Source: UMGS172 sp045592985
GTDB lineage: Bacteria > Bacillota > Clostridia > Oscillospirales > Acutalibacteraceae
Direction of reading: 5' to 3'
Assembly (NCBI GenBank): GCA_045592985.1
Contig: JAZNVU010000020.1
Location: 1 to 33,785 of the forward strand
DNA: 33,785 nucleotides
Below are positions 23,697-32,310 of the stretch, piece by piece (position 1 is the first letter of the stretch; the number at the start of each line of letters is the position of its first letter). The notes under the pieces were generated by a model. It had not been told where the DNA came from, did no database searches, and saw only the letters and a list, made by a program, of their open reading frames with translations. The translations under genes and the position numbers were made by a program.

Positions 23697-24288
23697 TTTT
23701 TTCACCCAAAATATTAATTTCTTCTAACATCTGACGCAAAATGTCATTACCTTCGCCCGTAGTCGCAGAAAACTCAACAAACGGAACATCACCAACGAAA
23801 GACATTTCACTTTGTAACATTTCCCTGTTCTGCTCACGTTCTGATTTGTTGAGTTTATCACATTTTGTAAGCACAACAACAAAATTAAAACCGCTGTCTT
23901 TAAGAAAATGCAACATATCAATATCGTCTTTAGTTGGTTTATGACGAGCATCTATAAGTTGAAAAACAAGCCTTATATCACGCTCTGAGCCAAAATAGCC
24001 CTCCATAAGTTCGGACCAGCGCAATTTTTCATCGCGTGAAACCTTGGCAAAACCGTATCCGGGCAGGTCAGCCATTCTAACATTTTCACAACGGAAAAAG
24101 TTCACCGTTACAGTTTTACCGGGTTTATTACTAATGCGAGCAATTGACTTTCTGCCAAGTAAACGGTTAATAAGTGAAGACTTTCCAACATTTGAATGAC
24201 CTGAAAAGCATACTTCAGGCAAATCACATGGCAATAAACCTTTAGAAGTACCTGCTGATGTTTCAAAAACAGCGTTATTGTAATTCAT
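23689..24288 (-). CDS. engB: Ribosome biogenesis GTPase EngB (YsxC)
   Basis: 199 residues. Essential TRAFAC-class GTPase needed for 50S subunit assembly. Motifs: G1 GHSNVGKSS, G2 region with KPGKTVTVNFF, G3 DLPGYGFAK, G4 TKCDK and G5 SATTGEG. The size and the N-terminal FETSAGTSKGLLP match the family. GAGAGGA precedes the ATG. It lies 19 bases after lon, the same lon-engB order as in many Firmicutes, and overlaps lysA. Confidence 0.96.
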   Translation of the reverse strand: MNYNNAVFETSAGTSKGLLPCDLPEVCFSGHSNVGKSSLINRLLGRKSIARISNKPGKTVTVNFFRCENVRMADLPGYGFAKVSRDEKLRWSELMEGYFGSERDIRLVFQLIDARHKPTKDDIDMLHFLKDSGFNFVVVLTKCDKLNKSEREQNREMLQSEMSFVGDVPFVEFSATTGEGNDILRQMLEEINILGEKND

Positions 24289-24307
24289 AATATTCCTCTC
24301 AAAACTT

Positions 24308-26716
24308 TTAAATACTGCAGTTTACCTTAGTTTCAACAGTTTTTTTATCGGACATGAATATATCACTGTCTGACTGCTTTTTACAAGGTAACGAAGTAAG
24401 TGCAATACTCAAAACCTCGTCAACATTTTCAACGGGTATAAATTTTACATTTTGTTTAACTACATCATCAACGTCGTCAAGGTTAGGCACATTGTCTTTA
24501 GGAATTAAAACGGTTTTAACTCCCGATTTATAAGCCGCCATGCACTTTTCTTTAAGGCCGCCAATTGGCATTACTCTTCCACGAAGCGAGATTTCACCTG
24601 TCATGGCAACATCACGCTTAACAGGAATGTCACAAAGAGCCGAAACAAGTGCAGTATACATAGTAATACCGGCAGAAGGACCATCTTTAGGTACTGCAGC
24701 TTCGGGTGCATGAATGTGAATATCAAGTTTTTTATAAAATTCTTCATCAATTCCAAAAATTGCAGCACGGCTTCTTACAACAGTAACAGCAGTTTTAGCC
24801 GATTCTTTCATAACATCGCCCAATGAGCCTGTTAAATTGAGTTGACCTGTACCGGGAACGCAAGCAACCTCTAACTGCATAATCTCACCGCCAACGCTTG
24901 TCCAAGCAAGACCGTTAACAACACCAATTTCGTCCTTTTCAGAAACGGTATCGGGTCTGAATTTTTCAGTGCCGAGATATTCTTTTACAATCTCAGGCGT
25001 TACTTTAACAGAATCCCTTTCGCCCGAAACAATCTTAGCAGCCGACTTACGGCAAATAGACGCAATTATTCTGTCAAGACGGCGAACACCTGCTTCACGA
25101 GTATAAGCATCAATAATCTTATAAATACCGCTATCGGTAAACTTTACCTCGTTATTTTTAAGTCCGTTAGCCGAAATCTGTTTCTTTATAAGATGATTTT
25201 TAGCAATTTTAAACTTATCTTCTCTTGTATAACTTCCAAGTTCAATAAGTTCCATTCTGTCGCGCAAAGGAGCAGGAATATTAGATGCATCGTTTGCAGT
25301 AGTAATAAACAAAACGCGGCTTAAATCAAAAGGCATATCAATATAACGGTCATGGAAGTTTGCGTTTTGCTCACTGTCAAGAATCTCAAGCATCGCAGAT
25401 GACGGGTCACCTTTATAAGAAGAACCCAACTTATCAATTTCGTCAAGCAAAATAACAGCATTGGCAGCACCGGCAGTTTTTACAGCATTGATAATTCTAC
25501 CGGGCATTGCACCGATATATGTCTTGCGGTGGCCACGCATTTCAGATTCATCGGTAACACCGCCGAGCGATATTCTTGCATATTTTCTACCCATACATTC
25601 GGCAATCGAACGAACAATTGACGTTTTACCGACACCTGGAGGACCAACAAGACAAATTATCTGACCTTTAATATCGGGCACGCGACTGTAAACCGCCAAC
25701 ATTTCAATAATTCTTTCCTTAACCTTTTCGAGGCCATAATGGTCACGGTCAAGAACTTTGCGTGATTTATTAAGATTAATCTTACCCTCGGTATAAACGC
25801 CCCAAGGAAGTGACAAACAAGTATCAATATAATTTAATACAACAGTTGCCTCGTGCGAGCCTGAAGGCATTTTTGCGAGTTTTTCTACCTCTTCGGTAAG
25901 ACGATTCTTAACATCTTCAGAACATTTAAGAGCAGAAATGCGTTTTAAATAATTCTCACGTTCAGAATCAGGGTCGCTTTCACCGTATAACTCATCATTG
26001 AGTACCTTTAACTGTTCTCTTAAGTAATACTCGCGCTGATTTTCTTCGATTCCTGCACGGACTTTTTCGTTGATTTTAGCGTCAATAGAAAGTATTTCTT
26101 TTTCACGTTTAAGTAACGAAATAACAAGTTTCAAGCGTTTTTGAGTGTCGTTTTGTTCTAAAATATACTGTTTATCGTCAACTTCAACATGAATATTATG
26201 TGTAATAAAATCAGCAAGTTTACCCATGTCATCCGAAGACATAACGGTCATTATAACATCGGGTGAAAGTTTGGGCGCCAATCTTGCAAACTCATCAAAA
26301 GCATTTTTAGCATTGCGTATAAGCGCATCTTTATAAACAGGACGGCATTTTACGGGCGCATCATCTATTTTTAAAATATCTGAATACAATGACGGTGTAG
26401 AAGCTGTAATACCAAGGCACTCAGCACGGTAGCAACCTTCTACTAATACACGAACTGTGTCGCCCTGCAAACGTAAAATTTGTTTTACTTTGGCAACACA
26501 GCCAATATCATACAAATCTTCACGCTTAGGGTCATCAGCCGAAATGTTTTTTTGTGTTAGTAAAAATATGTACCTATTAGAAGTCATAGCGATATTAACC
26601 GCCTCAATAGACTTCTTACGTACAACATCAAAGTTAACAGTCATTCCCGGGAAAACAACAATTCCTCTTAATGCAATGGTAGGAATACTGTAAATATAAT
26701 TACGATTATCTGACAT
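24308..26716 (-). CDS. lon: ATP-dependent protease Lon
   Basis: 802 residues, full-length LonA: substrate-binding N-domain (about 8-200), coiled coil (about 200-290), AAA+ module with Walker A GPPGVGKTS (358-366) and Walker B LLDEID (423-428), then the protease domain with Ser681 in PKDGPSAG and Lys722 in GGLKEK, the catalytic dyad. Hexameric cytoplasmic protease for misfolded and regulatory proteins. The C-terminus carries about 25 extra polar residues after the protease core. CGGAG lies seven bases before the ATG. First gene of lon-engB-lysA-nagZ. No CtsR or CIRCE site was seen at its promoter. Confidence 0.97.
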   Translation of the reverse strand: MSDNRNYIYSIPTIALRGIVVFPGMTVNFDVVRKKSIEAVNIAMTSNRYIFLLTQKNISADDPKREDLYDIGCVAKVKQILRLQGDTVRVLVEGCYRAECLGITASTPSLYSDILKIDDAPVKCRPVYKDALIRNAKNAFDEFARLAPKLSPDVIMTVMSSDDMGKLADFITHNIHVEVDDKQYILEQNDTQKRLKLVISLLKREKEILSIDAKINEKVRAGIEENQREYYLREQLKVLNDELYGESDPDSERENYLKRISALKCSEDVKNRLTEEVEKLAKMPSGSHEATVVLNYIDTCLSLPWGVYTEGKINLNKSRKVLDRDHYGLEKVKERIIEMLAVYSRVPDIKGQIICLVGPPGVGKTSIVRSIAECMGRKYARISLGGVTDESEMRGHRKTYIGAMPGRIINAVKTAGAANAVILLDEIDKLGSSYKGDPSSAMLEILDSEQNANFHDRYIDMPFDLSRVLFITTANDASNIPAPLRDRMELIELGSYTREDKFKIAKNHLIKKQISANGLKNNEVKFTDSGIYKIIDAYTREAGVRRLDRIIASICRKSAAKIVSGERDSVKVTPEIVKEYLGTEKFRPDTVSEKDEIGVVNGLAWTSVGGEIMQLEVACVPGTGQLNLTGSLGDVMKESAKTAVTVVRSRAAIFGIDEEFYKKLDIHIHAPEAAVPKDGPSAGITMYTALVSALCDIPVKRDVAMTGEISLRGRVMPIGGLKEKCMAAYKSGVKTVLIPKDNVPNLDDVDDVVKQNVKFIPVENVDEVLSIALTSLPCKKQSDSDIFMSDKKTVETKVNCSI

Positions 26717-26772
26717 ACATAACTCCGTTCGATTATTTTAGTGTATAACTATCCAATATATAGATATTTTGC

Positions 26773-26801
26773 ATTATACTATATTTTAATTAAATTTTCA
26801 A
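26773..26801 (-). promoter_or_regulatory. lon operon promoter
   Basis: Minus-strand TTGAAA (26796-26801), 17 bases, TATAAT (26773-26778), about 55 bases before the lon start. Confidence 0.65.
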
Positions 26802-26870
26802 CAAAAATAATGCTAAAAATAACGCTTGGTATTAATAACATAATTATTGAATATAAAATTTGTAAAATTA

Positions 26871-26900
26871 AAAACCGTATTTAACTATAAATACGGTTTT
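26871..26900 (-). terminator. Terminator after pncB
   Basis: AAAACCGTATTT (26871-26882) and AAATACGGTTTT (26889-26900), a 12-bp stem with a 6-base loop, followed on the minus strand by TTTAATTTT. Confidence 0.85.
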
Positions 26901-26904
26901 TGTG

Positions 26905-28341
26905 TTAAACTGAGGCTTTATTAAGCATATCTGTGTACATATCCCAAAGATTTTGCGACATATCAACATAATATTTATGTGGTTTTTCGAAACGCTGAAC
27001 CTCTTCCCATAGTGATTCTATCTGCTGTTCACGGTAATCGCGAATTTTGGTGGCCGAAGGACTTTTATAAACAAGTTCTCCTTTTTTAAACACTTCTACC
27101 TGCAAAGGTCTTGCTATATAATCTGTTACTGTTTTACGTTTCCAAATATATTCAGGGTCAAAAAGTACATAAGGTTTGGTATCATCAATTATCTCATCAC
27201 GAAGTGTAATAACGTCGGCTATCGCCTTTCCACTGTCCCTGTCAAAAAGTCTCCATGCCTGCTTAAAACCAGGAATGGTAATTTTTGATGTATTACCACT
27301 CAGTTTAATTTTAGGTACTACCTCACCCTGCTCGTTTTCAACTCCGACAAGTTTATAAACACCGCCAAAAACAGCTTCGCTAGAAGCGGTAATTAAACGC
27401 TCGCCAACTCCAAAAATATCAACCTTTGCACCTTGCATAAGCATATCGCGAATAAGGTACTCATCAAGCGAGTTAGAAACACAGATAGCACAATCTGGAT
27501 ATCCTGCATCGTCAAGCATTTTACGAGCACGTTTAGATAAATAGGTTATATCGCCGCTATCAATTCTGATACCTTTAGGTCTGCATCCAAGAGGTTTTAA
27601 CACTTCATTAGCAACCTTAATAACGTTAGGAATGCCCGATTTTAAAGTATCGTAAGTATCTACCAAAAACAAACTTTTATCAGGGTATACCTCAGCATAA
27701 GCCTTAAAAGCATCGTATTCTGAATCGAATAACTGAATCCAACTGTGAGCCATTGTTCCTGATACAGGTATATCAAAGTCCATAGCAGCCTTTACGCAAG
27801 AAGTTCCAACGCAGCCGCCAATATACGCTGCTCTGGCGCCGTACACGCTGGCATCCATACCGTGTGCACGTCTGGCACCAAACTCCATAACAGACCTACC
27901 CTGTGCCGACCTTACAATTCGATTGGCTTTAGTAGCAATCAAAGATTGATGGTTGATATTGAGAAGCACCAATGTTTCAATCAAGAACAACTGAATAATT
28001 GGGCCTCTGACCGTTACAATTGGTTCACGCGGGAAAATAGGTGTACCTTCCGGTATTGCCCAAACATCGCAAGTGAATTTAAAATTCCTCAAATATTCGA
28101 TAAATTTATCGTCAAATAGATTTTGATTTTTCATATATTCAATATCATCTGCGGTAAATTTAAGCGATTTAAGGTCGTTTATAAGTTCCTCAAGACCTGC
28201 CATAATAGCAAAACCGCCGTCGTCAGGCACACGACGAAAAAACATATCAAAATATGCAAAGGTATTTTCATTTTCCTTTAAAATGGCACCGTTTGCCATC
28301 GTAGCCTCATAAAAATCCATTAGCATTGCTGTATTAATCAT
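26905..28341 (-). CDS. pncB: Nicotinate phosphoribosyltransferase
   Basis: 478 residues, the length of the Gram-positive type. Makes nicotinate mononucleotide from nicotinate and PRPP in the NAD salvage pathway. Evidence: DFYEATMANGAIL near the N-terminus, FGARRAHGMDASVYGARAAY, the catalytic His in SGTMAHSWIQ, VDTYDTLKSG and GIRIDSGD (PRPP phosphate region), and GVGERLITA. AAAGGTGAT precedes the ATG. It follows the GH43 gene by 15 bases and looks co-transcribed with it and the esterase, an unusual pairing of NAD salvage with carbohydrate genes. Confidence 0.95.
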   Translation of the reverse strand: MINTAMLMDFYEATMANGAILKENENTFAYFDMFFRRVPDDGGFAIMAGLEELINDLKSLKFTADDIEYMKNQNLFDDKFIEYLRNFKFTCDVWAIPEGTPIFPREPIVTVRGPIIQLFLIETLVLLNINHQSLIATKANRIVRSAQGRSVMEFGARRAHGMDASVYGARAAYIGGCVGTSCVKAAMDFDIPVSGTMAHSWIQLFDSEYDAFKAYAEVYPDKSLFLVDTYDTLKSGIPNVIKVANEVLKPLGCRPKGIRIDSGDITYLSKRARKMLDDAGYPDCAICVSNSLDEYLIRDMLMQGAKVDIFGVGERLITASSEAVFGGVYKLVGVENEQGEVVPKIKLSGNTSKITIPGFKQAWRLFDRDSGKAIADVITLRDEIIDDTKPYVLFDPEYIWKRKTVTDYIARPLQVEVFKKGELVYKSPSATKIRDYREQQIESLWEEVQRFEKPHKYYVDMSQNLWDMYTDMLNKASV

Positions 28342-28356
28342 CGTATCACCTTTAAA

Positions 28357-29217
28357 CTATTTTATAACTTCAATCAAGTCACCGGTATCTTTAATTCCTA
28401 TAACATGCGGTCTTTCCAAGGACGAGCGATTAGGTTGATGCATAATAAAGCAAAGTTGACCTTTCAAATTTGTGAAAATCATACCATGACCGCCGTCATC
28501 GGTAAACAAATGCTTTTCTGATTGTATCCAATTACCGTCAATCTCATCATTGTCAGAATAAGCAATAGCCTCTGTATAACCGCTTTTGCTAAAACTGGAC
28601 CAAATCATCAAAAGATTATTGTCTTTTGTACGGTATAAAAACGGTCCGTCGGTTACATAACATTTTTCTTTAATAGGCTTAGCACCAATCATATCGGAGC
28701 CTTTAAACAGCGTTTTTGGTGTTCCTACAACCGATTTGAGGTCAGAGGTCAACTCAACCGAGCAAACCTCACCATCATCAATCTGAGTCCATTCATGAGA
28801 GAAAACTAAATAAGGTTTACCCTCTTTTGAGATATAAAAAGTGCCGTCAAGACACTCCCAGCCATCAGGTGTAGCAGGACCTACACTATGGGGTACAAAT
28901 GGTCCCAAAAGACTGTCAGATTTTAAAATGTATGTGCCTCTTTGATTGCTGTCAGCACTTGTGAAGGTAGCAAACATATAATAAGAGCCTTTATATTCAT
29001 GAACTTCAGGCGCCCAGTTTGCATGAAAATTAAGATTATACTTATCAGAATCAAAACACTGGATTGGGTCGCTCCAATTTTCAAGGTCGGTAGAAAGATA
29101 AACATCAAATCCACCGGTCTTAATACCAAAATTCTTGGCTCTTGTACCGTACATATAGTACTTCCCGTCATGCGCAACAATAAACGGGTCGCGAATGTTG
29201 ATTTCACTGTTTTTCAT
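28357..29217 (-). CDS. Glycoside hydrolase family 43-like five-bladed propeller protein
   Basis: 286 residues, no signal peptide, so cytoplasmic. Blade repeats are clear: NIRDPFIVAHDGKYYMYGT (Asp10, the expected general base), NWAPEVHEYKGSYYMF, CLDGTFYISKEGKPYLVF (Asp124) and VTDGPFLYRTKDNNLLMIW (Asp190). Many GH43 enzymes have Glu-Gly-Pro as acid; this gene has Asp-Gly-Pro, which I recall from a common gut subgroup, so the acid residue is uncertain. It probably acts on arabinose-, xylose- or galactose-containing oligosaccharides after import. Its ribosome binding site AAGGAG is part of the last codons of the upstream esterase gene, five bases after whose stop it starts. Confidence 0.85.
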   Translation of the reverse strand: MKNSEINIRDPFIVAHDGKYYMYGTRAKNFGIKTGGFDVYLSTDLENWSDPIQCFDSDKYNLNFHANWAPEVHEYKGSYYMFATFTSADSNQRGTYILKSDSLLGPFVPHSVGPATPDGWECLDGTFYISKEGKPYLVFSHEWTQIDDGEVCSVELTSDLKSVVGTPKTLFKGSDMIGAKPIKEKCYVTDGPFLYRTKDNNLLMIWSSFSKSGYTEAIAYSDNDEIDGNWIQSEKHLFTDDGGHGMIFTNLKGQLCFIMHQPNRSSLERPHVIGIKDTGDLIEVIK

Positions 29218-29222
29218 GATAT

Positions 29223-29990
29223 TTACTCCTTAGTATTAACTACTCTATGTACAATATTTTTTATTATTTCAAGTTTGCAAAGCATTTCCGGTGTAACAAT
29301 ACCCATCTTTTCAAATGGTAACCACAGATTGGTCGTAATGTCACCGCCCAGCAAAGTTTCATACCAAGTTGCGGCAACAGCATATCTACCATAAATATAA
29401 TGCATATGAAATCCGTCTCGGCAAAGTGTTTGACCTCCATTGGGAGTATCAAATAAGGGAAGTTTTCTAAGTTCGTTTATAACATCACCCGAAGGTATTA
29501 TTCCCTCTGCCTTAATAAGTTCAGCCGCCTTAATTGAACACTCTGTAATGCAGTCGTGCATCTTCTTTTGGTCGTTGTCATATTTTACAAAACCACCGTG
29601 AGTCGAATTATACTCATAAGCCCACGTTTTGTGGAAATATATCTTTGCGTTGGGATTATATTTTCTTATAAAATCTACGAGTTCAGTTATATAAGGCTCA
29701 TATGTTACCCACTGACCGCTGCAATGACTAACCTGCTGAACAGTAACAATATCCCAATCATATGCCTTAACCTCTTCAGAAAGGATAGCGGACCTTACGT
29801 TATTGCCGTTAATTGCCAAAGTGTATGCTTTTGACTCCGAATTAAGTTCGTTTATATGACGCTCCAAAGAACAACCGCCAATATGCATATTATAAACGAA
29901 AATATCTTTTCCGCCTGCGGCTGCAATTTGTTTTAAATAAGCAGTTGCATCCTCGGAAAAACTATTACCGATAGCCAAAATCTTTAACAT
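29223..29990 (-). CDS. DUF4886/SGNH-like hydrolase
   Basis: 255 residues, no signal peptide. SGNH-type blocks are visible: LAIGNSFSEDA (Ser10), MHIGGCSLERH (Gly), VTVQQVSHCSG (in place of the Asn block) and CRDGFHMH (Asp-x-x-His). This matches DUF4886, a group of putative carbohydrate esterases common in gut Bacteroidetes and Firmicutes. With GH43 directly downstream, removal of acyl groups from imported oligosaccharides is likely. AGAGGT precedes the ATG. The operon promoter is at 30026-30054. Confidence 0.85.
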   Translation of the reverse strand: MLKILAIGNSFSEDATAYLKQIAAAGGKDIFVYNMHIGGCSLERHINELNSESKAYTLAINGNNVRSAILSEEVKAYDWDIVTVQQVSHCSGQWVTYEPYITELVDFIRKYNPNAKIYFHKTWAYEYNSTHGGFVKYDNDQKKMHDCITECSIKAAELIKAEGIIPSGDVINELRKLPLFDTPNGGQTLCRDGFHMHYIYGRYAVAATWYETLLGGDITTNLWLPFEKMGIVTPEMLCKLEIIKNIVHRVVNTKE

Positions 29991-30025
29991 AACAAGTACC
30001 TCTAAAATATTCTTAATCTTGTGTA

Positions 30026-30054
30026 ATTATACACCTCATATATACAAAAATCAA
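30026..30054 (-). promoter_or_regulatory. Promoter of the esterase-GH43-pncB operon
   Basis: Minus-strand TTGATT (30049-30054), 17 bases, TATAAT (30026-30031), about 35 bases before the esterase start. The adjacent sequence on the plus strand is a gene remnant. Confidence 0.6.
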
Positions 30055-30062
30055 TAATTAAT

Positions 30063-30192
30063 TCCATTGACAATATTTATCTTGTCTACGACCGAGAGCG
30101 TACAGGTGCAAAAGAAATACTTTTTACAAAATTCACCGAACAGGATATTATTGAAAATAATGATATTAATATATCAGTTATCAGCAAACCGT
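30063..30192 (+). pseudogene. 3' remnant of a sialidase-like (BNR-type) gene
   Basis: A plus-strand frame with no start codon reads IDNIYLVYDRERTGAKEILF, then TKFTEQDIIENNDINISVIS and K-P-stop. It looks protein-like and resembles the C-terminal strand and tail of BNR-repeat exo-sialidases and related hydrolases (pattern IY-VYD-R---EIL-A-FTEEDI, from memory). Nothing upstream extends it: the frame meets a TAA at 30024. It is most likely the surviving end of a carbohydrate gene deleted when the esterase operon arrived or rearranged. No ribosome binding site or in-frame ATG is present. Confidence 0.5.
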
Positions 30193-30199
30193 AAAAAAA

Positions 30200-30221
30200 G
30201 ACCCTACCGATTGGTAGGGTC
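30200..30221 (-). terminator. Terminator after groEL
   Basis: GACCCTACC (30200-30208), GATT, GGTAGGGTC (30213-30221): 9-bp stem, with TTTTTTT following on the minus strand. A shorter T-rich run lies on the plus strand, so it would also end the remnant's transcript. Confidence 0.9.
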
Positions 30222-30235
30222 TTATATTTTAGAAA

Positions 30236-31873
30236 TTAGTACATTCCGCCTGCGGCACCTGCAGCGGCAGCAGCAGCGGCTGCGTCAGCTTTAGGGTCTT
30301 TTTTATCGGCAACAATGGACTCGGTAGTCAGTACCATAGATGCAACCGAAGCGGCATTTTGAAGAGCTGAACGTGTAACCTTGGTCGGGTCAACAATTCC
30401 TGCTTCGAGCATATCGGTATAAATCTCATTATATGCGTCGAAACCATAGTTTGCCTTGCCCGAGGATACAATTTTATCAACAATAACAGAACCCTCAAGA
30501 CCTGCGTTATATGCTATCTGGCGAATAGGAGCCTCTAATGCTGCAAGAACGATAGCAACACCAGTCTTTACATCGCCGTTAACAGCTTCGAGAACATTTT
30601 TAACATCGTTAATAGCGTTAACAAGAGCAACGCCACCACCGGCTACAATACCCTCTTCAACGGCTGCTTTGGTAGCTGCAAGAGCGTCTTCAATTCTGAG
30701 TTTCTTCTCTTTCATTTCAATTTCGGTTGCAGCACCAACCTTAATGACTGCTACGCCACCGGAAAGTTTAGCAAGTCTTTCCTGCAATTTTTCACGGTCA
30801 AACTCTGAAGTTGTAGTCTCAATTTGACTTCTGATTTGTGTTATACGGTTTTTAATCTCATCAACATCACCTGCACCGTCAACAATAATGGTGTTTTCTT
30901 TGCCAATTTTGATTTGACGTGCGCGGCCAAGCATATCAACAGTAGCATCTTTAAGTTCAAAACCGAGTTCACTGGAAACAACCTGACCACCTGTAAGAAT
31001 TGCAATATCCTGAAGCATTTCTTTTCTTCTATCACCAAAACCGGGAGCCTTTACAGCAACGCAAGTAAATGTTCCGCGAAGCTTGTTAACAATAAGAGTA
31101 GAAAGAGCCTCACCCTCAACATCTTCAGCGATAATTACAAGTTTACCGCCAGACTGAACCATCTGTTCGAGCAAAGGAAGAATTTCTTGAATATTAGAAA
31201 TCTTCTTATCTGTAATAAGAACAAAAGCATCGTCAATAACAGCTTCCATTTTATCGGTATCGGTAGCCATATAGGGAGTGATGTATCCACGGTCAAACTG
31301 CATACCTTCAACAACTTCTGAGTAAGTTTCAGCGGTTTTTGATTCTTCAACAGTAATAACACCGTCAGAAGATACCTTATCCATAGCCTCAGCAATGAGT
31401 TTTCCTATAAACTCGTCACCTGCAGAAATAGTAGCAACACGCGCAATATCATCAGCACCGTTTACCTTCTTAGAGTTGCCGACAACAGTTTTAACTGCAG
31501 TTTCTACAGCAAGATTAATACCCTTTTTAAGAACCATGGGGTTAGCACCGGCAGCCACGTTCTTCATACCCTCTCTAATAAGAGCCTGAGCCAAAACGGT
31601 AGCAGTAGTGGTACCGTCACCTGCACAGTCGTTTGTTTTAGTAGCAACCTCTTTCACAAGTGCAGCACCCATGTTTTCAAACGGGTCATCAAGTTCAATA
31701 TCCTTAGCAATAGTAACACCGTCATTAGTAATAAGAGGTGCACCAAATTTTTTATCTAAAACAACATTTCTGCCCTTAGGACCAAGTGTGACTTTAACTG
31801 CGTTTGCTAGTTGGTCAACACCCGACTGAAGTGCTTTTCTGGCGTCTTCGCTAAAAAGAATTTCCTTAGCCAT
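30236..31873 (-). CDS. groL: 60-kDa chaperonin GroEL
   Basis: 545 residues, standard length. Tetradecameric chaperonin working with GroES. Typical blocks: GPKGRNVVLDKKFGAPLITN, EDPFENMGA-type DDPFENMGAALVKEV, GDGTTTATVLAQA (ATP site), KAPGFGDRRK, and a C-terminal alanine-rich tail ending GGMY. CGGAGGT precedes the ATG. It follows groES by 19 bases and ends before a strong terminator. Confidence 0.98.
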   Translation of the reverse strand: MAKEILFSEDARKALQSGVDQLANAVKVTLGPKGRNVVLDKKFGAPLITNDGVTIAKDIELDDPFENMGAALVKEVATKTNDCAGDGTTTATVLAQALIREGMKNVAAGANPMVLKKGINLAVETAVKTVVGNSKKVNGADDIARVATISAGDEFIGKLIAEAMDKVSSDGVITVEESKTAETYSEVVEGMQFDRGYITPYMATDTDKMEAVIDDAFVLITDKKISNIQEILPLLEQMVQSGGKLVIIAEDVEGEALSTLIVNKLRGTFTCVAVKAPGFGDRRKEMLQDIAILTGGQVVSSELGFELKDATVDMLGRARQIKIGKENTIIVDGAGDVDEIKNRITQIRSQIETTTSEFDREKLQERLAKLSGGVAVIKVGAATEIEMKEKKLRIEDALAATKAAVEEGIVAGGGVALVNAINDVKNVLEAVNGDVKTGVAIVLAALEAPIRQIAYNAGLEGSVIVDKIVSSGKANYGFDAYNEIYTDMLEAGIVDPTKVTRSALQNAASVASMVLTTESIVADKKDPKADAAAAAAAAGAAGGMY

Positions 31874-31892
31874 TTATCATTACCTCCGAAAA

Positions 31893-32177
31893 TTATTCAA
31901 CGATAGCTAAAATATCCGACTGGCGCACAATAGAATACTCAACGCCGTCGATTTTAACAGGATTACCTGCATATTGACTTGTAATAACCTTGTCGCCAAC
32001 TTTAACATACATCTTAACTTCGTTACCGTCGACAATTCCGCCGGGACCCACAGCAACGATCTCAGCAACCTGCGGTTTTTCTTTAGCGGAACCGGCAAGA
32101 ATGATTCCACTCTTTGTAGTTTCCTCTGCTTCCACAGATTTTACGACTACTCTATCTGCTAAAGGTTTAATAGTCAT
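31893..32177 (-). CDS. groS: 10-kDa co-chaperonin GroES
   Basis: 94 residues, starting MTIKPLADRVVVK, with the mobile loop ETTKSGIILAGSAKEKPQ and the roof/closing segment VKVGDKVI; the last residues SDILAIVE are typical. AGGAGGT precedes the ATG. Caps GroEL rings. First gene of the groESL operon, regulated through the CIRCE element. Confidence 0.98.
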   Translation of the reverse strand: MTIKPLADRVVVKSVEAEETTKSGIILAGSAKEKPQVAEIVAVGPGGIVDGNEVKMYVKVGDKVITSQYAGNPVKIDGVEYSIVRQSDILAIVE

Positions 32178-32211
32178 AAATATTACCTCCTGAAATTTGG
32201 ATTAAAAATCA

Positions 32212-32238
32212 TTAGCACTCGCGGTGTCTGAGTGCTAA
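32212..32238 (-). promoter_or_regulatory. CIRCE element (HrcA operator) of groESL
   Basis: TTAGCACTC, nine bases, GAGTGCTAA: a perfect match to the CIRCE consensus, lying between the promoter and groES. HrcA binding here represses groESL until heat shock. Confidence 0.97.
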
Positions 32239-32243
32239 TATAT

Positions 32244-32271
32244 ATTTTAGCATCTATTTCAAAAAAATCAA
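32244..32271 (-). promoter_or_regulatory. groESL promoter
   Basis: Minus-strand TTGATT (32266-32271), 16 bases, TAAAAT (32244-32249). Transcription would start within or next to CIRCE, the usual arrangement. Confidence 0.55.
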
Positions 32272-32310
32272 GACCTTTTAAAAAACTTTTTCCAAAAAAT
32301 AGTAATTTAT

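Noticed and set aside
30067..30294. 75-residue plus-strand frame running into the end of groEL
   Set aside because: It is out of frame with the sialidase-like remnant, crosses the groEL terminator, and its C-terminus is the antisense of the groEL alanine-rich tail.
30824..31321. 165-residue open frame antisense to groEL
   Set aside because: A codon-bias shadow of groEL; no ribosome binding site and no recognisable domains.
32272..32310. Intrinsic terminator after tspO
   Set aside because: Only A/T tracts (AAAAAC/GTTTTT-type pairings) are present; no G/C-containing stem is visible, so read-through toward groESL cannot be excluded.
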